Source of the DNA: JANQOH01 sp965214495
Lineage (GTDB): Bacteria; Pseudomonadota; Alphaproteobacteria; UBA7887
Direction: 5' to 3'
NCBI GenBank assembly: GCA_965214495.1
Contig: OZ243958.1
Span: 1,860,001-1,924,000 of the forward strand
Length of the DNA: 64,000 bases
Below are positions 31,211-39,620 of this stretch, in pieces; within the stretch, counting starts at the first letter, position 1, and the number at the start of each line of letters is the position of its first letter. The notes under the pieces were generated by a model. The model saw nothing but the letters and a program-made list of their open reading frames with translations, did not search any database and was not told where the DNA came from. The translations under genes and the position numbers were made by a program.

Positions 31211-32491
31211 ATGCAACCACCCGGATGCCGTCCGAGTAAGCCGAAGCTCCTCGTGATCCTCGGAGCCGGAAGCTCCATCCCGTGCGGCATGCCGAGTGTC
31301 CATGAAATTGACAAACAGATGAAATGCTGGGGTCGAGAATGGAAACCTGAAACACGCGTCGACGCGGGATGCGATGTATTCAATGCCTTATGGAAGGTTG
31401 TCGAAAAATATTACGGATCGAATCATTACTGTATTCGTCCGAACTACGAAAGAATTCTTAGCGAGATGACCGCGCTGGCGAGTTGGCTGTCACCCCCTCC
31501 TTTCGGAACTCCGCTCTCCCAAGCGGTCGAAGACGGAAAACCGATCCGCGAGCTCGAGTGGCTGCATGACTGTTCGAACAAATATGCTGCCAGACACAGT
31601 GTTGTGAAACAGCAAACTTTTCTTCTGGAAAAATTGGTTCGTCATATGCGGGAGCGCTGTCAGGAGTTTGATGGTCGATCATCCGAATTCTCCGACTACA
31701 AAGAGTTTCTTGGCAAACTCCGAGAACAATTCGACCTCGGCATTTACAACTTGAACTACGATACTGTCGCCTGTACTGCGTGGACCGAGGCGTTCTGCGG
31801 ATTCGATCCCAAGGGAACTTTCAATCCATTAGAGGTCAGCCAGCGTCGGGAATGGGGATTTATCTACCATCTCCATGGCAGCGTGCACCATTGCATCTAT
31901 AGCAAGATAGGCAGGCCCCGGATTTTCTGGAAAAAAGACCTTGGGGGATGCTTTTCCGATTCCGACATCCCGCAATCCGATATGGCACAAAATTTCAAGC
32001 CAGTGCCGCTGACGACATTGATCGCGGGCGGTTTTAAGTTGGACCAATTGCTTGCCGATCCATACCAAACATTTTATTCGACCCTTACCAAGCATGTGCA
32101 CGAAGCCGATGCGATTCTGATAGGTGGATACGGATTCGGCGACTTGCACGTCAACCGCGTGCTTCGGAACAGGTTTGAAATACCCGATAACGACCGTCCG
32201 CCTCCAAAGGTCGTAATTCTGGAGAAATCGTGTCCAAAGAGATATCGGACTGCACGTCTTGAGATTCATCATTTTTGGTCTTGGGAGCTAAAGCATGCAT
32301 TGAATACGACGTTCGCCGATGGTGATGCGCCGCCATCGGAGAACGAGAATACTGTCAAGGAATTTGTCGAACGACAGGATATGGAAAAGGACCCGGTCGG
32401 CCGGGTGGCCATATGGCACGGTGGATTTTGCGAAGCGCTTTGCGCTGTCGATAGAATCGTGAAATGGCTCTCGGGGGCGTCGTGTCGTTAA
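31211..32491 (+). CDS. SIR2-like NAD-binding protein (candidate antiphage effector)
   Basis: 426 residues from ATG at 31211 (GAGG six bases before). The SIR2 fold is recognisable by LVILGAGSSIPCG (14-26), YNLNYD (179-184), the catalytic-His type HLHGS (220-224) and IGGYGFGDLHVNRVL (304-318). There is no zinc-ribbon Cys set. Standalone SIR2 proteins of this kind often act as NADases in abortive defence rather than as deacetylases. GC is clearly lower than in the neighbours and codon use is relaxed, pointing to horizontal transfer. It interrupts the pilus region and has no obvious partner gene. Confidence 0.85.
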   Translation: MQPPGCRPSKPKLLVILGAGSSIPCGMPSVHEIDKQMKCWGREWKPETRVDAGCDVFNALWKVVEKYYGSNHYCIRPNYERILSEMTALASWLSPPPFGTPLSQAVEDGKPIRELEWLHDCSNKYAARHSVVKQQTFLLEKLVRHMRERCQEFDGRSSEFSDYKEFLGKLREQFDLGIYNLNYDTVACTAWTEAFCGFDPKGTFNPLEVSQRREWGFIYHLHGSVHHCIYSKIGRPRIFWKKDLGGCFSDSDIPQSDMAQNFKPVPLTTLIAGGFKLDQLLADPYQTFYSTLTKHVHEADAILIGGYGFGDLHVNRVLRNRFEIPDNDRPPPKVVILEKSCPKRYRTARLEIHHFWSWELKHALNTTFADGDAPPSENENTVKEFVERQDMEKDPVGRVAIWHGGFCEALCAVDRIVKWLSGASCR

Positions 32492-32610
32492 TATCCGTGG
32501 TTTGAGCTCCACGAATCGCGCGGAGACACCGACCATCGCCCGGTGCGCGAGTCGGATCGGGGTCGCTCGAACGCTCCCGGGGTTCGCGGCGCAGCGGCGC
32601 GATCCGCGAG

Positions 32611-33741
32611 TCACTCGGCGCTTTCCACCGTCTGGTCGATCACCCGGCGCACCGCCGCGCGCCATGCCTTGCCGCCGCGCCCCCGCCCGACCGCGGGGTC
32701 GTAGGGAATGACGACGTCGGGGTGCCGGTCGGCGAGCGCGTGGCGCACCTGCGCCCGCGACAGCGAGGACGAACGCCATCGCGGTTGGCACTGCGCCAGA
32801 AGCGCCGGGCGGTCGCCGCCCAACAGCGCCAGACAGCGGACCGCCGTGCTGATGCTCGGCAGGGTCGGCTCGAACAGCACCACCCGCGAATCCGCCTCGC
32901 GCATCACCTCCAGCAGCGCCTCGGGGCCGGCCATTCCCGTCGCCAGCACCACGTGCGTCCGGTTCGCCAGACGCTCCAGCAGCGCGCGCAGCGCCGATGC
33001 GCCCGGCGGCGGCGGCACCGGTCCTTCGGCAGGATAACCGATCAGCGTCACCCCCTCTTCCGCCGGCGCGCGCAGGGCGTCGATACGTTCGTCGTCGACC
33101 GCGGGCGCCGGCGGCGGCTCCACCGGTTCTCCCATCGCGTCGAGCTCGGGCGGCGGCGGTTCCAGGTCGGCGAGCAGCGCCGCCAACCCCTCCGGCGGTT
33201 CGGCGCCCAGCAGCGCCGCCAACCGGCTGCCCGCCGTGTCGAGGTCCACCACCGCCACGCCGCCGCGCCCCGTCGCCGCGCGCGCGATCGCCGCGCTCAG
33301 CGTCGCCACGCCGCTGCCGGCGCTGCCGGCCACGGCGATCACGCGCCCCGCCCAGGCGCGCTCGGGCAGGTCGTCCAGCGCCGCCGCACTCGCCTCGCGC
33401 ACTGCCGCCGGCGAAACCGGCTTGACCAGATAGTCGGCCATGCCGCGTTCCAGCAGCGCCCGGGCCAGCGGCGCCGTGTCGGCCGAGCCGATGGCGATCA
33501 GCGCGGTGCCGGGAGCGCACACCGCAGCCAGTTGCGCGGCCGCCGCTTCCGGCTCGCGCACGCCGTCGAAATCGACCAGCACCAGCGGCGCGGCGGGTTC
33601 GCCCGCCAGCGCGCGCAGCGCGACCGGCAGACGCCCGCGGCGCACGCGCGCGTCGCGGCTTGCCAGCCCCTCGCGCAACGCGCGCTCGGTCGCCGCGTCG
33701 GCCGCGAAACCCTGCGCACCAACCCCTTCGGAAGACGCCAC
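32611..33741 (-). CDS. CpaE/TadZ-like protein (copy B)
   Basis: 376 residues. Same two-domain plan as the protein at 15923-17065: a receiver-like N-terminus (PLVLVDFDGVREP, YLVKPVSPAAVREA) and a MinD-like domain with P-loop IAVAGSAGSGVATLSAAIA and VAVVDLDTAGSRLAALL. The KGG lysine is again missing. It is the last gene of the secretin-lipoprotein-cpaE group. Two diverged copies in one locus suggest a heterodimer or an old operon duplication. Confidence 0.85.
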   Translation of the reverse strand: MASSEGVGAQGFAADAATERALREGLASRDARVRRGRLPVALRALAGEPAAPLVLVDFDGVREPEAAAAQLAAVCAPGTALIAIGSADTAPLARALLERGMADYLVKPVSPAAVREASAAALDDLPERAWAGRVIAVAGSAGSGVATLSAAIARAATGRGGVAVVDLDTAGSRLAALLGAEPPEGLAALLADLEPPPPELDAMGEPVEPPPAPAVDDERIDALRAPAEEGVTLIGYPAEGPVPPPPGASALRALLERLANRTHVVLATGMAGPEALLEVMREADSRVVLFEPTLPSISTAVRCLALLGGDRPALLAQCQPRWRSSSLSRAQVRHALADRHPDVVIPYDPAVGRGRGGKAWRAAVRRVIDQTVESAE

Positions 33742-33774
33742 CGCCGGACCGCGCGCCCGACCCCGGCGACGCCG

Positions 33775-34131
33775 CTAGCCGCCGCCGGCCGACGAGGCGC
33801 CGGTCGCCGACAGCGCCGGCAGCTCGCGCACCGAGTCTTCCGCCCAGCGCCGATAGGCGTTCGACCCGGCGCCGTAGGCCGCGGCGGACGGGCGCGGGGG
33901 CGGGCACAGCAAGGCGGTGTCGCCGCTTCCGGCGCATTCGCGCGCCAGCGCCTGCAACGCGCCGTAGCGGCTCAGCGCGGCCTCGGCCGCGGCGGCGGCA
34001 TCGGTCTCGGCGAGCGGCGCGAAGTAGCTGTCCTGCTGCGCCAGCCGCGGCTCGCAGCCGGAGACGAAAACGACCGCCGACAACGCCGCGAAGGCGAGAA
34101 CCGAACGAAGCGAAAGACACGGACACCGCAT
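33775..34131 (-). CDS. Small lipoprotein of the Tad locus
   Basis: 118 residues from ATG at 34131 (CGGGAGCGCTCA upstream). Signal peptide with lipobox VSGC (cleavage before Cys at ~26), then an Ala-rich helical domain with a second Cys pair candidate (ARECAGSG, ALLCPPP). Tad loci usually encode a pilotin/TadD or CpaD lipoprotein near the secretin, and this one has no TPR and no clear CpaD similarity. It lies between the secretin and cpaE, all on one strand. Confidence 0.7.
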   Translation of the reverse strand: MRCPCLSLRSVLAFAALSAVVFVSGCEPRLAQQDSYFAPLAETDAAAAAEAALSRYGALQALARECAGSGDTALLCPPPRPSAAAYGAGSNAYRRWAEDSVRELPALSATGASSAGGG

Positions 34132-34162
34132 TGAGCGCTCCCGGAGACGACCGATGGAGGGG

Positions 34163-36331
34163 TCAGTAATGATAGCCTTCCGCACGCAGGGTCGCCAGCG
34201 GCGCCGGCCCGGCATCGGCGGCTTCGGGGTCTGCGGCGGCGCCGGTCAGGCGGGCGGTGACGACGACGATCAGTTCCAGCTCGTCCGCCCGTGTGGAGGT
34301 ATGGCCGAACAGCACGCCGACGCCGGGAAGGTCCTTCAGCAGCGGCACACCGGCCTCCACCGTGTTCGACGCGTTGCGGAACAGCCCGGCGATGACGATC
34401 GACTCGCCGTCGCCGATCTCGACCGTCGTCTCCGCCCGGCGCACGTTGATTACGGGAATGTCCACGCCGACGATGCGCACCGACTGGTTCAGCGACGGTT
34501 CGGAGACTTCGGGACGGACGGTGAGCACGATGCGCCCGGTGTCGAGCACCGTCGGCACGAAATCGAGCAGCACGCCGTATTTCTTGTATTCGAAGACGAT
34601 GACCCCGTCCTCGAAGCCGGTGGGCAGGGGGTATTCGCCGCCGGAGAAGAACGACGCCGTCTCGCCGGTGACCGCGGTGACGTTGGGCCGCGCCAGCACG
34701 TTGGCCAGCCCCGCGGTCGCCAGCGCGTCGATCATGGCGGCGATGCGGATCGGCCCCAGTTCGCCGAGGTCGAACGTGTTGGCGAACTCGTACGACGGCG
34801 CCGGGTTGCCGTCGATGATCCCGGGGAACGGCCGATCGGGCAGGCCGTCCGGCGCGCTCGGCAGCACCCGTCCGACGCGGAAGCGGAAGGGAGCGCCGTC
34901 GATGACGCCGAACGCCTCCCAGTTGATCCCGATGTCTTCGGTGATGGAGCGGTGGACTTCGGCGATCTGGACTTCCAGGTTGACCTGCTGCGGCGCGGCG
35001 ATCCGCAGATCGTTCTCCACCGCGACGGCTTCGGGAAGCGCGGCGGCGGCGAGACGCAACGCCCGGTCGGCGACCTCCGGGGAAGAGACCTCGCCGGTCA
35101 GCGCGACGCCGCGTTGCAGGCGCCGCGCGCGCACGTCGGAGAACACCGGGTCGCCGGCCAGGATCGCCCGCAGCGGCTCGACGTCCAGCACCACTGCGAC
35201 GGTCTGCTCGCGGGCGATCTCATCGTCGTCGAGCACCGCGACCGTGGTGCGCCCCACCTGCCTGCCGATGACGTAGAGCACCTGGGGCGACAGCAACTGC
35301 ACGTCGGCGATCTCCGGCGCTGCGGTGAGCACGGCCGTCGCCGGTCGGTCGAGGCGCAGGCGCCGGCTGTGCCCGACCGGCAGCATCACCGGCGGCGCGG
35401 CGCCCGGCGCTGCGAGCGATTCCGGCGGCGGGGGCGCCGGTTCGGGCGCGGCCGGCGGCAGCAGCGATTCCGGCGGCGCGCCCGCATGCACGATCGGCGG
35501 CGCCGCCGCGAAGCGCCAGTCGCCGAAGCCCAGTGCGGGGCCCGAGGAGCGCGCCCGCTGCCTCGTCGGCGCCGCTCCGGCGGCCGGGCGCAACGCGGCG
35601 AAGCGCAGCGCCGCGTTCCGGTGGCGGTCGGAGGAGTCGTCGATGAGGCGCGCGAGCAGAGCGTCGTCGCCGTCCATCCAGAACGACGCGTCGCGCGCCG
35701 CCAGGGCGCGCGCCGCCCGGTGCGGCCGTCCCGCGGCGACCAGGGTGCGGACGCGGTTCGCGGCGATCCTCGGATGGTCGGAGGAGCGCTCCAGCGCCTC
35801 GGTGTAGTGCGCATCGGCCGCCGCATAGTCGCCGTCGAGAGCGGCGACGACGGCGAGGCCGTTGGCGACCCACACCGCCGCCGGCGGACTCGGGCCGGCC
35901 GCTGCGGCGTTCTCGAAGTGCTGCCGCGCCGCGTCGGTCGCGCCGCGGGCGAGCGCCGCGCGTCCGGCGCCGAGCAGCGCTTCCGCCTGCGTCTCGGGCC
36001 GGTCGGCGGCGCGCGCGGCGGCGTGCGCGAAATTGCTTTCCGCCGCGTCGAACTTCCGGTCGTGCAGCGCGATCCACGCCAGGCCGAGAAACGGATCCGG
36101 CGCGCCGTCGAAGCGGTCGGCGAGGGACCGGTAGAGCCGCCGCGCGGCATCGGTCTGCCCGGAGGCGAGCGCCGCCGCGGCTACCGGAAGCGTGCTGCGA
36201 AGCGCGCTTTCATCCACCGTTCCGTCCGCCGGAACCTCGGGTCCGCCGACGCAGGCGGCGAGCGAGACCACTATCGCTGCGGCAGCGACGCGGGGCAGGC
36301 GTGGGTATGGATATGGCGGTCTGTGCGTCAC
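34163..36331 (-). CDS. Fused TPR lipoprotein and CpaC/RcpA-type secretin
   Basis: 722 residues from GTG at 36331, well above the ~450-550 usual for CpaC. An N-terminal lipobox (VVSLAACVGG) is followed by TPR-like repeats at ~45-245 (ARRLYRSLADRF, GLAWIALHDRKFDAAESNF, ARQHFENAAAAG, AADAHYTEALERS) as in TadD, then a Pro-rich linker. The CpaC part follows: pilus N-terminal domain (VGHSRRLRLDRPATAVLTAAP), BON-like VALTGEVSSPEVADRALRL and the secretin domain (NVLARPNVTAVTGETASFFSGGEYP to VPLLKDLPGVGVLFGH). The outer-membrane secretin ring and its pilotin/TPR factor appear to be one polypeptide here. Confidence 0.88.
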   Translation of the reverse strand: MTHRPPYPYPRLPRVAAAAIVVSLAACVGGPEVPADGTVDESALRSTLPVAAAALASGQTDAARRLYRSLADRFDGAPDPFLGLAWIALHDRKFDAAESNFAHAAARAADRPETQAEALLGAGRAALARGATDAARQHFENAAAAGPSPPAAVWVANGLAVVAALDGDYAAADAHYTEALERSSDHPRIAANRVRTLVAAGRPHRAARALAARDASFWMDGDDALLARLIDDSSDRHRNAALRFAALRPAAGAAPTRQRARSSGPALGFGDWRFAAAPPIVHAGAPPESLLPPAAPEPAPPPPESLAAPGAAPPVMLPVGHSRRLRLDRPATAVLTAAPEIADVQLLSPQVLYVIGRQVGRTTVAVLDDDEIAREQTVAVVLDVEPLRAILAGDPVFSDVRARRLQRGVALTGEVSSPEVADRALRLAAAALPEAVAVENDLRIAAPQQVNLEVQIAEVHRSITEDIGINWEAFGVIDGAPFRFRVGRVLPSAPDGLPDRPFPGIIDGNPAPSYEFANTFDLGELGPIRIAAMIDALATAGLANVLARPNVTAVTGETASFFSGGEYPLPTGFEDGVIVFEYKKYGVLLDFVPTVLDTGRIVLTVRPEVSEPSLNQSVRIVGVDIPVINVRRAETTVEIGDGESIVIAGLFRNASNTVEAGVPLLKDLPGVGVLFGHTSTRADELELIVVVTARLTGAAADPEAADAGPAPLATLRAEGYHY

Positions 36332-36511
36332 GAATACTCCGGCGCGCCAGGGGCGAAGTCGGCCCCGGACAAATTAGGGCGGTAGGGAGCGGTGGCCAGT
36401 AGCCCCCTGCGGATGCGCCGGGGTCCCGCCGGCGGCGCCCGCACGCTGCGCCGACAGAGCGCTATATCTATATGATTAAGGCGTCGTTCGGAAGCGGAAG
36501 AGGGTCGTCGC
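36332..36511. promoter_or_regulatory. Divergent promoter region between the secretin and prepilin peptidase genes
   Basis: The two halves of the tad locus are transcribed away from each other here. CTATATCTATATGATTAAGG at 36463-36482 is the only AT-rich part and contains TATATG/TATGAT-like -10 hexamers for the rightward operon. No operator-like repeat is evident. Confidence 0.45.
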
Positions 36512-36982
36512 ATGGCGGGAATACCGGCCTGGGCCGCGTGCCTGATCTTCGCCGCTGCCGCGGGGTGGGACCTGCGCTGCCGTCGGGTTCCGAACGCCAT
36601 CCCGCTCGCCCTCGCCGCGTTGTTCGCCGCCCATGTGCTGGCGGGGGCGGTCGGCCCGGCGGCCTGGTGGACGCACGCCGCGGTGGGCGCGGCGTTGCTC
36701 GCCGCCGGATTCGTGCTATATCTCACGGGCGGGTTCGGCGCCGGCGACGGCAAATTGCTCGCGGCGGCGGGCCTGTGGGTCGGTCCCAGCGACCTGAGCC
36801 GCTTTCTGTTCGGTCTGGCGATCGGCGCGCTCGCCTTGGCTCTGTTCGCCCTGCTGCCCTTCCCGGCGGCGCGGCGGATGCGCCGGGAACTGCCTTTCGC
36901 GGTCGCCATTGCGCTGCCGGCCGCGGCCGTCGTGATCCCGCAGGCGCTGTCGCACGGGATCCCGTTCGGAAACGCCGAGTGA
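36512..36982 (+). CDS. cpaA: TadV/CpaA prepilin peptidase (A24 family)
   Basis: 156 residues with about five membrane helices. Both catalytic Asp motifs are present: GWDLRCRRVPN (first Asp ~20) and GAGDGKLLAA (second Asp ~76, in GxGDxK). The enzyme cleaves Flp and TadE-type leaders at the cytoplasmic face. The C-terminal extension with RMRRELPFAVAIALPAA is typical. It is first gene of the rightward tad operon, 16 bp before cpaB. Confidence 0.93.
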   Translation: MAGIPAWAACLIFAAAAGWDLRCRRVPNAIPLALAALFAAHVLAGAVGPAAWWTHAAVGAALLAAGFVLYLTGGFGAGDGKLLAAAGLWVGPSDLSRFLFGLAIGALALALFALLPFPAARRMRRELPFAVAIALPAAAVVIPQALSHGIPFGNAE

Positions 36983-36998
36983 CGAGGAGGCCTCGCCG

Positions 36999-37952
36999 AT
37001 GCAACGCTTCTGGGTCGTGCTCTTGCTGGTGGTGTTCGGGGTGCTTCCCGTCACCGGAGTCCTCTTCGTCGCGCTCTCGCTCCTGGCCAGCGGGCCGGAA
37101 GAGCCCGTGGTGACCGAATCCGTCGGTCCGATCCCGGTCGCGGTGGAAGCGCCGCCGCCGGAGACGAGCGCGGTATGGACCGCCGCGCGGGCGTTGCCGG
37201 TGGGCGCGCTGCTGGGCAAGGACGATCTGGTCGCGCGCGATTTCGAGGTGGGGGCGGTCCGCCGCGGCGGATATTTCGTCGTGGAGGGAGACGGAGACGG
37301 GACCGCCAACGCCCTTTACGGCCACGCCATGCGCGAGGCGGTCGCCGAAGGAGAGCCGCTCACCCCGGCCTCGGTGGTGGGGCCGAGGGAGCCCGGCTTC
37401 CTGACCGCCGCGCTGAGCCCCGGCGCCCGCGCGGTGACCATACGGGTGGGCGCCGCGACCGGTTACGCCGGCCTCATCGACCCCGGCGACCGGGTGGACG
37501 TGATCCTGACGGCGGAGATCGATACGGTGGAGACCACCAACGTGGCGTTCGCACGCACCATCGTCGAGGACGTGCGCGTCGTCGCGGTGGACCACCGCAT
37601 CGGGGTCGCCACCGGTCCCGGCGAAGGCGCGCGAAACCGGACCGAGATCACTACGGCGACTCTGGAAGTCTCGCCCGAACAGGGCGACCGCCTGGTGCTC
37701 GGCGAGCATGAAGGCAACCTCTCCCTGGCGGTGCGTCCGCTGGCCGCCGCCCACGCGCCGTTGCAGCGCACTGCGGTCGATCTGGGAAACCTGCTGCGGC
37801 TCCCGGTCCTGGAACCGCCGCCGCCCCCGGCGCCGCCGCCTCCCCCGCCGGCGGTCGCGGAGCCGGCGCCGCGCGCCGAGGCGCTGGAAACCACGGTGCG
37901 CGTGTTTCGCGGCAGCGCCGACGCCCAGGTGGTCAGTTTCGACGCGCCCTGA
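36999..37952 (+). CDS. cpaB: CpaB/RcpC pilus assembly protein
   Basis: 317 residues, ATG preceded by GAGGAGG. N-terminal signal/anchor (VLLLVVFGVLPVTGVLFVAL), SAF domain (VWTAARALPVGALLGKDDLV, LYGHAMREAVAEGEPL), then the RcpC/CpaB domain (GARAVTIRVGAATGYAGLIDPGDRVDVI) and a Pro-rich region before the C-terminus. CpaB acts in the periplasm near the secretin. The stop is 13 bp before the next gene. Confidence 0.9.
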   Translation: MQRFWVVLLLVVFGVLPVTGVLFVALSLLASGPEEPVVTESVGPIPVAVEAPPPETSAVWTAARALPVGALLGKDDLVARDFEVGAVRRGGYFVVEGDGDGTANALYGHAMREAVAEGEPLTPASVVGPREPGFLTAALSPGARAVTIRVGAATGYAGLIDPGDRVDVILTAEIDTVETTNVAFARTIVEDVRVVAVDHRIGVATGPGEGARNRTEITTATLEVSPEQGDRLVLGEHEGNLSLAVRPLAAAHAPLQRTAVDLGNLLRLPVLEPPPPPAPPPPPPAVAEPAPRAEALETTVRVFRGSADAQVVSFDAP

Positions 37953-37965
37953 CGAGGAGTGGCAC

Positions 37966-39606
37966 ATGAACCCCGGTCAATTCTTCACCCGCGCCGCCGC
38001 GCTTCTCCCCGACGCGGTGAGAGAGCGGCTCGACGGCGACTCCCCGCTCGACTGGGCGGCCTACGAGAGCGCCGAAACCGAGAGCGACATCGGCGCGGCG
38101 GCGCAGACGGGCCGTCGTCTCGCGCCGGCGGTGGAAGCGCTCGCGCACAGGCTGATCGCCGACATCGGGATCGTCCCCGCCGACCTCGCCGCCGGCATCG
38201 AGCGCCAGGGGGCCGCGAGCGCCTGGATCCCCTGGGTCACGCTCGAATCCGACGGCGAGACCTGTCTGATCCGCAACGACCGCAGCGGCGAAGTCTATAT
38301 GTGCGTGCGTCCCGAAGCGGTGGCGGGCTATGCGGCGCTGGCGATGGACCTGGCGACGACCCTGCACTACGCGGTCGAGCAGTGGCGGCGCGCCGCGGAC
38401 CGCCATCGGGCGACCCCCGACGACCGGCAGAGCGATCTGGCCCGCTGCGCGGTGCACATGGGCGAGCGCCTGCAGACGCTGATCGACGGAGCGACGGCCG
38501 GCGAGTATGCGCGCACGCTCGAACGCGCGTGGAACGGTCAGGACGGCGAGACCCGGGAAGCGCTCGCAGGCGTGCGCCTGGCGACCGCGCCCGGCGTGCG
38601 GGCGCCGCGAGCGAACCACTACACGCCGGCGGCGAGCCATCGCCTTCACGCCTGCGACGCGGACGAGATCCGCTGGTTGCGTGCGCTGGCGGAGCACGCG
38701 GCCGGCGGTGCGAGGCGGGAACCGCCCCCCCCGGCGCCGCCCGAACGCGCTCCCGCGAAGGAAGAAGCGGCGGTTACCCTCGCGCTGGGTTCGGATCCGG
38801 CGACGCTGACTCCGCCGGCGGAGATCGCGGAACTCCAGCGCGCCGTCAACCACCTGCCGGGCGCGGTTCGGCGGCGCATGGGCGAAACCTGGGGTCCGGC
38901 GGTGGGGGAGGAACTGGCGCGGTTCGAGAACCCGGCGGAGGTCGAAGCGCTCAGCACCCGCCTCGCGGCCGGCGAAGCGGGCGCGCCGCGATGGCTCGAG
39001 GCGCTGGCGGAGTCGCTGCTCGCCGACTCCGGCGCCGCGACGCGGGACGGCTTGCGCACGGCCGGCATGAGCCTGGAACGCGCGCCGGCCCCCGAGAGCG
39101 GCTACCGGGCCACCGAGACCGACAGCGGCAAGATCGGAACGCTCACGCCGATCGGGCTGATCGAACAGCTCCGTCTGAGCATCGCCTTCGCGCACGACGC
39201 CTGGGTCGGCTTCTCGGCGCTGCAAAGCGCCGGCAAGGAGGGCGACTGGGCGCTCGGCGAAGTCGAGTCGGGGAATGGCGAACTCGCGGCGGGGGAACGT
39301 GAAACCCTTGAGGCGGCGCAGGAAATCGGACAGGCTCTCGGCCGTATCGGCCGCGCCCGGACCGGAGAGCACGGCGACCGCGAACCCGGCGCGCTGGAAC
39401 AGGCGGCGATGGCGGCGGAAGCCCTGGTGTCCATCGGCCCTACCCTGCGCGCCGCCGCGGGGTGGCCGGGCGGGGCGCCGCCGCCGAACGGACGCGACCC
39501 GAGCGATGTCGCGCGGATGGTGAGCGTCGCCGAAGCGCTGCACGGCGAGATTCGCTCCATCGCCAACCGGCTCATCGCGGGGTGGATCGCCGACGTCCGG
39601 TCGTGA
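37966..39606 (+). CDS. Unknown protein with internal duplication, in the tad operon
   Basis: 546 residues from ATG at 37966 (GAGGAG nine bases before). No signal peptide or membrane segment. Two related halves are visible: residues ~14-70 (LLPDAVRERLDGDSP..., ALAHRLIADIGIVPADLAAGI) and ~296-365 (HLPGAVRRRMGETWG..., ALAESLLADSGAATRDGLRT), each followed by a region with conserved spacing. Charged and helix-rich, with a Pro-rich linker at ~258-275. No known family was recognised. Its place between cpaB and a TPR gene, tightly spaced, suggests a cytoplasmic pilus-associated role. Confidence 0.8.
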   Translation: MNPGQFFTRAAALLPDAVRERLDGDSPLDWAAYESAETESDIGAAAQTGRRLAPAVEALAHRLIADIGIVPADLAAGIERQGAASAWIPWVTLESDGETCLIRNDRSGEVYMCVRPEAVAGYAALAMDLATTLHYAVEQWRRAADRHRATPDDRQSDLARCAVHMGERLQTLIDGATAGEYARTLERAWNGQDGETREALAGVRLATAPGVRAPRANHYTPAASHRLHACDADEIRWLRALAEHAAGGARREPPPPAPPERAPAKEEAAVTLALGSDPATLTPPAEIAELQRAVNHLPGAVRRRMGETWGPAVGEELARFENPAEVEALSTRLAAGEAGAPRWLEALAESLLADSGAATRDGLRTAGMSLERAPAPESGYRATETDSGKIGTLTPIGLIEQLRLSIAFAHDAWVGFSALQSAGKEGDWALGEVESGNGELAAGERETLEAAQEIGQALGRIGRARTGEHGDREPGALEQAAMAAEALVSIGPTLRAAAGWPGGAPPPNGRDPSDVARMVSVAEALHGEIRSIANRLIAGWIADVRS

Positions 39607-39620
39607 CCGGGAGGGCTTCG

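Noticed and set aside
30846..31355. Minus-strand ORFs in the LysR-SIR2 gap
   Set aside because: Composition is shadow-like, there is no ribosome-binding site, and they overlap the SIR2 start.
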